DNA from: Diospyros lotus
Taxonomy: Eukaryota > Streptophyta > Magnoliopsida > Ericales > Ebenaceae
Assembly (NCBI RefSeq): GCF_014633365.1
Contig: NC_068339.1
Span: 34,729,316-34,793,315 of the forward strand
DNA: 64,000 nt
Reading direction: 5' to 3'
In this document: piece by piece, positions 11,801-21,649 of the stretch
How positions within the stretch are numbered: position 1 is the stretch's first letter
Layout of the letters: each line of letters begins with the position of its first letter
Position numbers and translations under genes: made by a program
Notes under the pieces: model-generated
Seen by the model: only the letters and a program-made list of their open reading frames with translations
Told to the model about the DNA's origin: nothing
Databases searched by the model: none

Positions 11801-13244
11801 ATATGACCTATGAATTAAATTAATAAATAAATATATGATCAAATATAGAGTTCATAATATAAGATTAAATTTCAACAAATTTATAATCCATGTAATAAGC
11901 ATAATGCATATACTTTTCCATTAAGAGGGCATACAAATATTGTCGGGAAAAGTCTTGCAATAAAATCCTACTACCCACAAATCTCATATACTTTTCCCTC
12001 TTTTTGTAAGATAGTTGATTCACTTCTTTTTCTTGAAGACTCAAAACTTGCAATAATTTTTCACTTAACAGGAGAACGAGGAACTTAGGTGATCCATAAT
12101 TGCCTTGGAAAGATATTGTGTCTAGTTAACATCTCTTGGTTTGAAGCTGGGTATATTATGGAAAGACACTGCAGCAAGTTATGCATAATTTCCATTATGA
12201 AACATTAGGCCCCAACATTTGTGGAAACTAATTCTACACTTACTAATCAGGAGATAACCAATTAACCATGGACTAAGATTTCTGTGATGATGGTAGTCTT
12301 TGCTTTGGTGTGTTTCTTTTATTAAGATTTTTAACTGATGATAATTGTCTAACGTAGTTCCTTTAGGAAGATATTGGAAAGGTTAGAAATCTTCTAGAAT
12401 GAATATTATGATAATTTGAGCACAAATTGCATTGATCAGTGATCACCCAGAACCTTAATAATTTTATAAGAGTTCAATTTTCCCTTAACAAAACACTGTC
12501 TTTCCATTAAGAGGGCATTAATTGTCATTTGTTGCTTTATATATTTGCATTCCATCCATTTCCATAGCTATCCTAAACAAGGAGACAGAATTTTACATTA
12601 CAATATTTTACATCATTTACGCCCAAGCAAGGAGAAAATATATACAACTATTAAACTATACAAGCAACACTGTAAATGTAATTGCATTTGCACATACAAA
12701 CAACAAAGAGGGACTATCCAGTGAGATTACTTACAAGAGGAAAGCAAACACCGAGCAAATGGCGACGAAGCAGAAGACGACGGCGAGGGCGACGACGAAG
12801 GCGATGAAGCGAGGCGCTGGAAGTAGACGAGGAGGGCTGGAAGCAGACGACAAGGAGCACCGAAACGAACTAGACGGCGAGTGCGACGAAGATGACGGCG
12901 ATGCGACGAACTAGACAGCGGTGAGAACGACAAAGCAATAGGACTGGAAGCAGATGGCGGCGAGGGTAAGGGCGAGGGCAATCGAACCCGACTGGAAGAA
13001 GAAAAAGAAGAAAAGGAGGAAGAGTAGAGGAACTAATTTTGGGGTTAGGGCTTTTCTTCAAGCCGTTGAAATTGGCTGAAACACGTTTCCAAAAATTTTT
13101 ATTATTTGCTGAAAAGGCCTAGAAATTTCTAAATATTACACAAGTGGCCCGAAAACGTTTCGGGCCATTTTTTCCCATTTTTGAAACGGGAAACGGTTTG
13201 GAAACGCCGAAACGGCACCTCCGAGCCGTTTCTGTGCATCATTG
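11801..13244 (-). other. hAT 5' non-coding region with GC-rich block and direct repeat
   Basis: Upstream (minus) of the transposase. 12,750-13,020 is a GC-rich GACGACGGCGA-like block giving fortuitous open frames on both strands; it probably corresponds to the transposase promoter or 5' UTR. An exact 18-bp direct repeat, TTTCCATTAAGAGGGCAT, lies at 11,915-11,932 and 12,501-12,518, bracketing 568 bp. No coding sequence recognised. Confidence 0.5.
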
Positions 13245-13440
13245 ATCACACCAAATCACTTAGCGTAAAGAATATGAGAATGGTTTACACTGATGATGTT
13301 TATCTGTTGTCTAGATATAAAGAAATCTTGGGTCAAGACAATTCAAGTGTCAAGCTCAACCTATTCCCATATAGCTTACTTAAGTATAACAGAATATTCA
13401 GATTGCTTGAGGTTTAATCATTAAATACACTACCGAGATG

Positions 13441-13506
13441 ATGATAACTCTGGTTCTAGCAATCCCTATACATGACATGTAGGACTCTACGTTAAGCAAC
13501 TATCAT
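13441..13506 (-). other. 66-nt LTR hairpin module (degraded copy)
   Basis: Same 9-11-6-14-6-11-9 layout as the other copies: outer arms ATGATAACT/AACTATCAT pair 7 of 9 and the inner stem AATCCC/AGGACT pairs 4 of 6 (plus-strand reading). The most decayed copy, in the LTR split by hAT. Confidence 0.55.
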
Positions 13507-13549
13507 AAGTTAGTGTGTAAATAACATTTGACAAAGATGATCGTTCGGG

Positions 13550-13634
13550 CTTGGGTATGAGAACGTTTCCAGGTTAAGTAACCTCCATACATGACATAGA
13601 GACTCTAGGTTAGGCATACGAACCAATCCAAGCC
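13550..13634 (-). other. LTR hairpin module I
   Basis: Outer arms GGCTTGG (13,550-13,556) and CCAAGCC (13,628-13,634) are perfectly complementary. The corresponding arms in the other LTRs read GTTTGG/CCAAAC, a compensatory C-G for T-A change. The inner stem CTCCAT/ATAGAG surrounds ACATGAC. Confidence 0.5.
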
Positions 13635-14159
13635 TAAAGTTTTTAAATGAAGAACAACTTTCAAGCTCTCTTAGTTTTTGTTATTGAACATATGAAATTT
13701 GGCTACCTTGGGTAATCAGATGCATTGGACACTGTCCTTGCCTTGCCCTAAGTTTAGAGTTAGCCACTCATCTTCATGGAAAATAAATAACTTGAATTAA
13801 ACTCAATTGATAAGTAATGAACATAATGCAAACAAACAATAACGATAACCATAAGATGAACTACTGTTGTATTGAACACTGAACAAAGATACAACTGGTA
13901 TTGAACTTGTAGTGAACTAAAAGAACAAAACAAAGAATGAGAACTGAAGTGTTTAAAAAGGTACAGACAACATGTAGGATGTAAAGACTACTCTACTGAT
14001 TCCTATCTGATTCTAAGCATAAAAAGAGATTTTTATTGTTGTCCCCACTGTCTTGATTCTGAGGAGGATAATCTCTTTTTAAACTTGTCGCACATGGAAG
14101 AGGGGGACCACTCGGTGAAAATTTATCCAAAAAATTGAATGGATCTACCACTTGTGCCA

Positions 14160-14665
14160 TCGCGTTCATTTGCGCATCTGAACACTTTCTTTAGGGGGAT
14201 CATTTGAATGAGTGGCCGAGACATTCAAATGACCAGCTTGATTTCCTTTAGTCGCTTGCATCATTCGAATGAATGTAAGGCTCATTCGAATGAATTTCCC
14301 TTGCACTGCTCATTTGCATGTTGATTTCCTCTTTCATTCGAATGCAATAGTAACTTCATCCAAATGAATTTTTGATTTTTTCTCTCTGATTCCTTCAATG
14401 CATTCAAATAATCTTGCCACATTCGAATGGGGCGTTTTTCATCCGAATGGACTTGGCTTATTCGAATGACCTTGACTTCACTGCTTCTCATCTGAATTTC
14501 TCTATCCTCATTCAAATGAGTACTTGGTGGTCTTCTCATTCGAATGACTACAAGGTTCATTCGAATGTCTTTGATTTTCTTGATTCACCGCCTTCATCCG
14601 ATTTGGGCTGACCTTATTCGAATGATCCTCTCATTCGAATGAATGCAGAGTTCATTCGAATGACT
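14160..14665. repeat. Array of CATTCGAATG palindromes in LTR
   Basis: Ten exact ATTCGAATG sites and about nine near-variants (ATTCAAATG, ATCCGAATG, ATCTGAAT) within about 500 bp, irregularly spaced by 20-60 bp. The 10-mer CATTCGAATG is a perfect palindrome. A sparser set recurs at 21,250-21,640. Frames opened by the repeats on either strand are not considered genes. Confidence 0.8.
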
Positions 14666-14874
14666 TGTCTTGGCTACTGCTCTTTCTTTTCTTCTTGGGT
14701 CACTCATATTCCTTTGATTATGCTCGATCACGCCCCGAATGAATTATATTTTATCATTAATCCATATCTCCCATTGAATCCTACAAACAAGTATTTTTTA
14801 CATTTTAGCTCATTAAATTGATTATGGATCAATAAAAATTATGACAAAATTTTGATGTTTTTTATTATGAATCA

Positions 14875-16376
14875 CACCCCTAACTTAAATGTTGCTAGTC
14901 CCTTAGCAATGAGATTCAATACTTGATTCCAATTTTCACTTTCTCACAACTGAATATATATAGAGATTTCATGTGTGAAGTAAAAATGCATAAGTGAGAA
15001 CAAATCAATTTTAAACATACAATGGGATGCCTTATTAAGCAGCATGCGATCTCAGAGATGTAATTAAACCAATCAAGGCTCACATTCTATTCTCTAAGTT
15101 TTAACTTCAAATCTCACAGTGGATAGATACCCTCTCAAAGGAAATAATCGCACTTGGCTACACTCAAGGATGCACCTTAATAAGAGTAAGTGAAAATCAA
15201 GAGCAAATTGGTGTTATCCCAAATATGAAAAACTAAATTGATAACATAAGGGATTTTGACATAGCTTCATGGTTGGAAATGCATTCATGATCAATATCCA
15301 AATTTCAATCAAAATCTCTTCTTCTAAATGTTAAGCTTGAGTGTCAACTTGCCTAAGGATCAAGTGAGATCATAAAATGGTTGTAATGGGGCCAGGGGTA
15401 ATAAAATGGCTATGAAAGAAAAGGGAGTAGGGATTCAAAGAGTGTCTTGTGATCCTTATTTGGGTACTTCCTCCTACTTGATATCTCTAATATATATATA
15501 TTTTTCTTTTTTATTTATTTTTCTTTTTTTTCCAGCAAGAACGGATAAAATTCTTCTAGCATTTTACTAGAGAAAGAAGGAACCTTTTTTCTATTGATCT
15601 GGATTATTTTCTTCTTCTCCTCTTTTGTTTCTTTTCTTCTCCTTTTTTTTTTCTTAACTAGGAATAATAAAAATATTAAAAATAGTACCCTAGATAATAA
15701 GAGGGTTCACAACACACCTAAAGGGTAAGGGCATGATTTAAAAGGGGCAATGGATAGAGTGAGGGTTACCAAAGAAATTTATTTTCTATGTAAGATGAAA
15801 AGGGCTAAACAAAAGATGAAGTTATAGGAAAACAAATTAGGTTTAAGGCTCAATCATCAAGAAAATAATCTCACTCTCATCTCCTATAAGACAAATCTAC
15901 CAAGCATAGCATTCAAAATAGGAAACCTGACTAGAATTCTTTTATTGTCATGTTTAGCATTCAAAGCAATGTAGGGAATTGAAGCTATTGGAAGAAAATT
16001 CAGAGAAAATAAAAGTATGTTCAAAGTAAATTTTTGTTCACTCAGAATCAACAACAATAGGCTCAAATGCTCACAATGGTCAATAGTCTCCACCTTTATT
16101 GAGAATTCATGTAATGCATCAATTAACTTATCAGAACCTCTTTTGATCTCATGCCACACAGACAAATGGAACATCCAATGCATGCAAAATCCTTATTCTC
16201 AACTCATACAGTTCTATTTTCAAATAAGAAATGAAGACATTTATATGTGCATATTGTGAATTTAGTTTAATATATCTAGAATCGAAATCTAATGCATAGA
16301 ACATGCATTTGAATTGCTTCAAAGGAAAAGTGCATTTAAAATTTTTATAGTTCATAGGTTTCCCAACAAAGATTAA
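14875..16376 (-). other. 3' non-coding domain of Athila-like element
   Basis: Between the gag remnant and the LTR. The minus strand ends in a polypurine-like tract beside the LTR (about 14,875-14,885). It matches, by eye, 43,680-45,136 of the LOG-carrying element (for example gattctgagtgaa at about 16,045 against 44,110) and 20,238-21,640. Poly-T/A runs are frequent. No pol domains. Open frames near 15,884-16,355 do not look like known proteins and the stretch appears non-coding in its relatives. Confidence 0.6.
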
Positions 16377-17756
16377 TCATGAAAATAAAACTCTATGACT
16401 ACTCCGTGCCATCAGTGGCATCATCAGAAATGGTGTTCTCCTTAGTGGATTCACCAGAGGTGGTTTTTGTCTTGGGATTGGCATGATGAGGATCAGTGGA
16501 GGTGGATGGAATGTCAGTATGTGGAGGGGCAGTATGCTCGGGCTAAGGTCATGTCCCTGATGTGAAAGGTGCATCCCCTGCATCTCGCCACATATTAATG
16601 GTCTTATACATGCAGGTCTCAGCCTCGCCCATCTTAGTCTCTATAGTCTTCTATGGTGGCTCTTCAACTGATGAGTCTAGAAGCTAACCCACCTTTTGGT
16701 CCAAGGCCTTGTAATGGTCGTACATGGTCATCACACCTGAATAAATAACCCTCTACCTAGTCTTCAATTCCTCAAAAATAGTCTCCTGCCTCTCTTGCAT
16801 CTTCTTTAGTGATTTTTCCAATAAGGTCTCATGCCTCTCTTGCCTCTCTTGAATGCCCTTCACTAATTCATACAAACCCCTCAGTGAATAGTTTTCCTTA
16901 TTCTTCAACTGGCCCGCTTGATGCTTCTCCTCTTTCCAATGGAGTGGCCTCTAGCTTCTTTAACTACCCCTTACTCCTACATGTGGATACTGGGCTAATC
17001 CTATCTATGGGGTTAATGACTTCAAAGGTTGCTTTCTCCTTTACCCCATTCTTCAACACATAATAAGTAATTAGCCCTCCAAGTGGTAATCCTCCCCCTC
17101 CTTGTGCATTTTTGGCCACATAATCAATAGTATTAAAAATGTGCTTGGCCAAATCGTTATGCACCCTTAAGATCATCTTCCCCATGAATGTGGCTTTCTT
17201 TACAGAGATAGTGCCAATAAATGCGTGAGGCATAAATTGTGAGCAAAACAGTCTATGTAGGATGATGCATCTAGGGGACAAACTCTTCTTTGGGAGGGTA
17301 TGACCTAACCATACGGCATCATTCTTTCCTGTCAAAATCCTAATCAAGTTCTCCTTCCCCAAATCCACACTTGACTCCTTAGGGTCTCTATGTGATGCCT
17401 CTCTTGGAATTTGAAATGTGTCAGCAATATCTGAGGGCCTTAACTCAATTTTCACCTTCCTCACTTTAGAAATTAAACATCTATTCCCCAAGTCATCTCT
17501 GCTACTAATCACATTTGCTTAGAACTCTTTAACTAGGGGAATAATAGCCTTATGATGGAATCTCACCCAAGTTTTCCATCCTTTTGCTGTGATCAATGGG
17601 AATAAATCACATGGAGGCTCCTCAAATTGTTTTAACACAATCCCTCTGTAATACCCCGAGAGCCCAAAGAAGGGTAGTATATATCGAGAATAAGTAAGGA
17701 AGGAAACAACACCAGCTAGATACCTTTTGGGTTGAATGTAGGCAAATAACTTCGGG

Positions 17757-17810
17757 GTTAAGCGTGCTTGAGCTGGGGAAGCTCAAGGATGGGTGACCCC
17801 CTCGGAAGTT
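17757..17810 (+). promoter_or_regulatory. 5S rRNA-like segment of Cassandra LTR1
   Basis: GTTAAGCGTGCTTGAGC, a short spacer, then GGATGGGTGACC and CTCGGAAGTT match the internal promoter half of plant 5S rRNA in order and spacing. It may recruit TFIIIA/RNA polymerase III. Not a 5S gene: the flanking 5S sequence is absent. Confidence 0.85.
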
Positions 17811-18137
17811 GGCGCAGGCCCATTAAGGTAAGTTATTTCGGTCTTTCCTATCACTCGATGCGGGATGTTAAAAGTGGTATTAGAGCCAACCCCCGAGCCT
17901 GTGAGTAAGGTGGGGGGGTGCGTGTAGGCACCTTAGGCAATTCCCACATCGGCCATGCAATAGGGGGAGATCTGGGACCAATTGTAAGGTCGCATGATGA
18001 GGACATCATGTGCTCAAGGGGGGATAATGTAATACCCCGAGAGCTTAGAGAAGGGTAGTATATATCGAGGATAAGTAAGAAAGGAAACAACACTAGCTGG
18101 ATACCTTTTGGGCTGAATGTAGGCAAAGAACTCTGAG

Positions 18138-18191
18138 GTTAAGCGTGCTTGAGCTGGGGAAGCTCAAGGATGGGTGACCCCCTCGGAAGTT
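18138..18191 (+). promoter_or_regulatory. 5S rRNA-like segment of Cassandra LTR2
   Basis: Same segment as in LTR1, essentially unchanged: GTTAAGCGTGCTTGAGC, then GGATGGGTGACC, then CTCGGAAGTT. Identity between the copies indicates that the internal promoter was intact when the element inserted. Confidence 0.85.
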
Positions 18192-18896
18192 GTTCTGGTC
18201 CTTCTTATCGCTTAATGCGAGATGTTACACCCTCTCTCACACAAAATAGGCCTCTTAGCATATCCCTCCTTGTAATTTTGTTCAGCATTCGGGCTAATGA
18301 ACTGTGTGCTTGTAAAGGGTGGGGGTTGTTCTATGGGCTCACTGATAGGAGGATCTTCCCTTCTTCTTTGCCTCTTTGGTGCTCTAGAACTTTCCCATAC
18401 AACTTTGGATCATTTTTTCTTTGGGGACATGGCTAAGTTTTGGGTGTTAAGCCTAGGGAGTTGGTTGAACACTTTTGTCGAACACTTGGTGGGTAGAATT
18501 GGCTGCGCTTAACCTTGTGCATTTATTTCAAACAAACACATACAAAATAAACAAAGAAGAAACAAGCATGCAGGCACAGAGTGTTTATACTCGCCAGTGT
18601 ACGAGTGTGCGTTGTAGCACAATTTAATTTTCTAGGTAAGTCCAGGTTGATTCACTGGGAGATCAAAATGGAAATGAAATGCGGCGAAAAATTTTTATGC
18701 GTTGAACAGGTTTGTCAGACCAGTCCAGCTGAACGATTTATTTTTTCAAGATTAAAAAGATGATGTTTGTGTATGGAAGGCAATCTTGGGACAAAGCAAT
18801 TTATGTGCTAGCCCACTGATTTACCAAAGAGATATCAAAATACTTAACATCAACGGATTAAAATTGAGGCTATGCAGTTAACTATATTCCAAAATG

Positions 18897-18962
18897 ATGA
18901 TAGCTCTAAATTAAGCACTTTCCATATATGGCATGAGAAAGTCTGGATTAAGTAACTATCAT
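18897..18962 (-). other. 66-nt LTR hairpin module II
   Basis: Plus-strand reading: outer arms ATGATAGCT/AACTATCAT (8 of 9 pair), internal-loop strands CTAAATTAAGC and CTGGATTAAGT, inner stem ACTTTC/GAAAGT (6 of 6), loop CATATATGGCATGA. Confidence 0.6.
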
Positions 18963-19019
18963 AAATCAAAATACACTTAACATACCTTGAGATTATACCA
19001 ATAATCACAACTCAAGATA

Positions 19020-19085
19020 ATGATAATTCTAAGTTAAGCACTCTCCATACATGGCATGAGAGAGTTTAGATTAAGTAATTACCAT
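19020..19085 (-). other. 66-nt LTR hairpin module II, second copy
   Basis: Outer arms ATGATAATT/AATTACCAT (8 of 9), inner stem ACTCTC/GAGAGT (6 of 6), loop CATACATGGCATGA. Relative to the neighbour at 18,897 the inner stem has a compensatory T-A to C-G change and the outer stem a G-C to A-T change. Confidence 0.6.
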
Positions 19086-19137
19086 AAATTGGATTGCAAT
19101 TAGTGAACATAGATCAATAATTCAGATTAATCAAATG

Positions 19138-19223
19138 AGTTTGGGTATGAAAACATTTCCAATTTAAGTAACCTCCATACATGGCATGGAGACTCTAATT
19201 TAGGATCATGCTTAAATCCAAAC
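19138..19223 (-). other. LTR hairpin module I
   Basis: Outer arms GTTTGG/CCAAAC, inner perfect stem CTCCAT/ATGGAG around loop ACATGGC (19,173-19,191). Confidence 0.5.
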
Positions 19224-20237
19224 CCATAGATTCAATTTACACTCTGCTCAATTAAAATCAACCTACTGTTAATTCATTAGGAGTCCAGCTCTCTTGGGCA
19301 AGCAGTGGGACTGGACACAGTCCTTGCCTTGGCCCAAGTTTAAGCTTAGCTACACATTTCCATTATTCAATACATAAACAGAGGTTATATTACGATATTT
19401 AAATAACTGAAATTAAAGTGCAAGAAATTAAAGTTGCATAATTTAAATATGTGAGCAAAAATGTAAATGCAAATAACTGAAATGAAATAGAATAGTGTAT
19501 TGGAAGAACAAAATGAAAAGAACAAAACAGTGCGTTAAACGGAAACAAAAAGAATAAATCAAAGAAAAACAAGAAGAATAGTGCTGGTCGCCCCCTTATT
19601 CTTATAGAAACGGCAGATAGGGGTCTTCCCTTTTCTGAAGTCGACGATGGATATATATATATGTATATATTCTGCAAATGGCCCTTGTCAAAGAAGAAAT
19701 TAGGTCGCATGCCACCACGTTCATTTGCGCATGCTCTGACAAAATATCGTGTGCTGAAGCTGCCGTGTGCCTGCTGCTCCACGAGCTGGGCTTCTTCAAT
19801 TCTTCACTTGCAATTGGGCTTTAATTGATCATGAATTGGGTTGCGCTTGGCACTTAAAAAAATTAATGGCTGGGTCTTTAATTGCATATATGGGCCTTCC
19901 TTTGCTTTGGACCTTGATGAGCCTCCAAGTCCATGCATGCTGCATCCATGAACATATGTTATTATATTATATATTATATATATGTATTACACATGCAATT
20001 GTATCATAGTATATATATATATTTATATAGCATGGCACATATATGTATTGAATGTATATATGTATTATATTTATATATATTATATATTATATTTATTTTT
20101 ATATTATTATTATTATATATATTTGAGAAATTAACATATAACTATGAAAGGCATATAAATATTCAATTAAATCTAATTTCAAGGTCAAAATAGGGGTGAA
20201 AATATAATAAAATTTTGACATTTTTGAGCATCAATCA

Positions 20238-21645
20238 CACCCCCCAACTTAAGCATTGCTAGTCCCATAGCAATCGGATTTTATACTGGCCAATTTTCAT
20301 TCACAGCATCAACATTAATGTTTAAATTTCAAATCTAAAACCAAAATGTATAAAACAAGAATAAGCTACTCTAACACGCAATTGACCATTCTTTGTCAGA
20401 TTTTCGTCATGGGACACTCAATCATAGAAAAAGCAATAAAATAAATTAGCACACCTGCATTACAACCTCTAGGTTTTGACTTCAAACCCTCTCAGGTACA
20501 CTCCAAGAAAAATGATGCCTCATGGCTACTCTCTGTGATGCACCGTAATAAGAGTAAATGTAAAACAAATTCAAATCGGTGTCATCCTAAAATGAAAAAT
20601 GGACTTTAAGGAAAGAAGAGGGATTTTGACATAGCTTCATGATCGGAAAAATGCACAAATGCACAACTTCAGAAATTAAACAAAATTTTAACTCTAAAAT
20701 TCAAATCTCAAGCTTCCATGTGTCATAGGATCTAGAGGGATTGCATATCGGGTTGTAAGGGGTTTAGGGGTAAATGGGTTAACAAAGATCGAAGGACTAT
20801 ATCCTAGGAAATAATTCTATTTAAGTAGATTCTCATTTTCATTTTTTTTCCTTTTTTTTCTTTCTTTTTTTTGTTTTTTTTTTTGAATTTGAATTTGACA
20901 AAAAAAAAAAAAAAATGAATCAACATAATGAAAGCATAAATCTTCTCATCAGCTTTTTATTATATAACTGCGAGTTTTTTTTTCATCATTTCTTTTCTTT
21001 TCAATTTTCAATACTAAGATAGACTATTTCCCAAACACATTAGGTAGGGTAATATTTACAGGGTTTCGGATCAAATAAGGGTAATAAGAAAAGAAATAAT
21101 TTAATTGTCTTAATGGGACTAATAAAGCAAAATAATAGAAAACGAAATTGATGCATTCAAATGCTATAGAAAATAATTTCATCATTTTTTTTCTTTTTAT
21201 TATTTTTTTAACTAATTTTTTTAATTTTTATTATTTTTTTATTTTTAATTGATGCATTCAGATGCTATAGGAAGCTCATCCGAATTGATTCTTCATTTTT
21301 TTTCTCTTTTTAAATATTTTTTATTTAATTTTTTAAATAATTCATTCGAATGTTACAAGAATAACATTCAGATTGATTTTTTTAGATTTTTTTAAAAATT
21401 TATTTATTTATTTCATTTTTTTTAATATTTTACTTTTAAGTGATGCATTCGAATGGTAAGAGACAACATTCAAATGCATTTGACTAACATTTTTTTATTT
21501 TATTATTATTTTGATTATTATCTTAATTTATTTTTTTTTTTAATTTTTAAGATCATTTGAATGAGTGCGAAATTCATTCGAATGAATTTCAAGTAGGAAC
21601 TCAATTTGTGAAGAGTTTGTACAAGTCATTTGAATGAATTGTTTA
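20238..21645 (-). other. 3' internal domain of a second, truncated Athila-like copy
   Basis: Matches 14,875-16,000 by eye: the same polypurine-like start, 'cctctagg/aagttttgacttcaa' text, 'gatgcaccgtaataagagtaa' and 'gggattttgacatagcttcatg'. It sits upstream (minus) of the LTR at 18,500-20,237, so that LTR is shared by two internal domains. From 20,840 it is dominated by poly-T/A tracts and, at 21,250-21,640, scattered ATTCGAATG motifs. Truncated near 21,645 where a gypsy LTR end begins. No coding sequence. Confidence 0.6.
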
Positions 21646-21649
21646 GGTT

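Larger units (their letters stand above)
9238..13244 (-). mobile_element. hAT superfamily DNA transposon, 4.0 kb, with 8-bp TSD
   Basis: Flanked by a perfect 8-bp TSD ATCACACC (9,230-9,237 and 13,245-13,252). Terminal inverted repeats are imperfect: CTAGGTTGCACGGAAACGG at the left against CAATGATGCACAGAAACGG (complement) at the right. Sub-terminal GAAACG motifs are repeated at both ends (for example 13,150-13,215), as expected for transposase binding sites. It encodes a minus-strand BED-finger hAT transposase and is inserted in an Athila-like LTR, so it is younger than that LTR. Confidence 0.9.
9052..14874 (-). mobile_element. LTR (copy 2) of Athila-like gag-only element, split by hAT
   Basis: On the minus strand it starts at about 14,874 just after a polypurine-like AAGTTAGGGG and runs to about 9,052. 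Removing the hAT insertion and its duplicated target leaves about 1.8 kb, matching the 1.74-kb copy at 18,500-20,237. Homology includes the CACTGGCGAGT.TAAAC text near the end (9,130-9,155 here; 18,578-18,605 in copy 1) and the hairpin modules at 13,441-13,634. The left terminus is uncertain. Confidence 0.6.
17647..18229 (+). mobile_element. Cassandra TRIM retrotransposon, complete, with 5-bp TSD
   Basis: A 583-bp terminal-repeat retrotransposon in miniature. LTR1 17,647-17,872, LTR2 18,028-18,229, both TGTAATACCCCGAGAGC...GATGTTA.A; TSD CCCTC at 17,642-17,646 and 18,230-18,234. A primer site TGGTATTAGAGCC (initiator tRNA-Met type) is at 17,875-17,887 and a polypurine tract CAAGGGGGGATA precedes LTR2. 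Both LTRs contain a 5S rRNA-like segment, the hallmark of Cassandra. It encodes no protein and depends on other elements. LTR1 carries about 25 extra bases (ggcgcaggcccattaagg...) that LTR2 lacks. Confidence 0.93.
16377..18420 (-). pseudogene. Athila-like gag, interrupted by Cassandra
   Basis: Minus-strand gag. N-terminal part at about 18,240-18,420 (AEQNYKEGYAKRPILCERG), then the 583-bp Cassandra insertion, then GIVLKQFEEPPCDLFP, AKGWKTWVRFH and, at 16,964-17,512, SDIADTFQIPRE...LPKKSLSPRCIILHRLF...GGGLPLGGLIT. This is the plant-specific gag/'putative plant transposon protein' domain found in Athila elements. Stops and frame changes are present (for example after LVKEF at about 17,521). The C-terminal part down to 16,377 is poorly conserved. 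No pol follows, so the element was non-autonomous or lost pol. Confidence 0.7.
18500..20237 (-). mobile_element. LTR (copy 1) of Athila-like gag-only element
   Basis: Minus-strand LTR from about 20,237 (TGATTGATGC, right after AAGTTGGGGGGTG) to 18,500 (GCGCAGCCA, matching GTGCAGCCA at the ends of the LTRs at 39,746 and 34,420). It contains AT-rich microsatellite-like sequence at 19,940-20,115 and three hairpin modules at 18,897-19,223. No clear tRNA-Asp primer site follows at 18,499, so the leader is mutated or rearranged. The gag at 18,420 lies downstream in the same orientation. Confidence 0.7.

Noticed and set aside
12522..13061. Overlapping open frames on both strands (Lys/Arg-rich and Ser/Pro-rich)
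   Set aside because: Caused by a GACGACGGCGA-like low-complexity block in the hAT 5' region; compositional, not conserved protein.
14160..14665. CATTCGAATG array as heat-shock elements
   Set aside because: Heat-shock elements need alternating nGAAn/nTTCn blocks; the palindrome spacing here does not give them consistently.
15884..16355. Small open frames in the Athila-like 3' domain
   Set aside because: The matching region of the LOG-carrying element has no corresponding open frame, so coding is not conserved.
17757..18191. Possible 5S rRNA genes
   Set aside because: Only the internal half of 5S is present, inside TRIM LTRs with TSD; this is Cassandra, not an rRNA gene.
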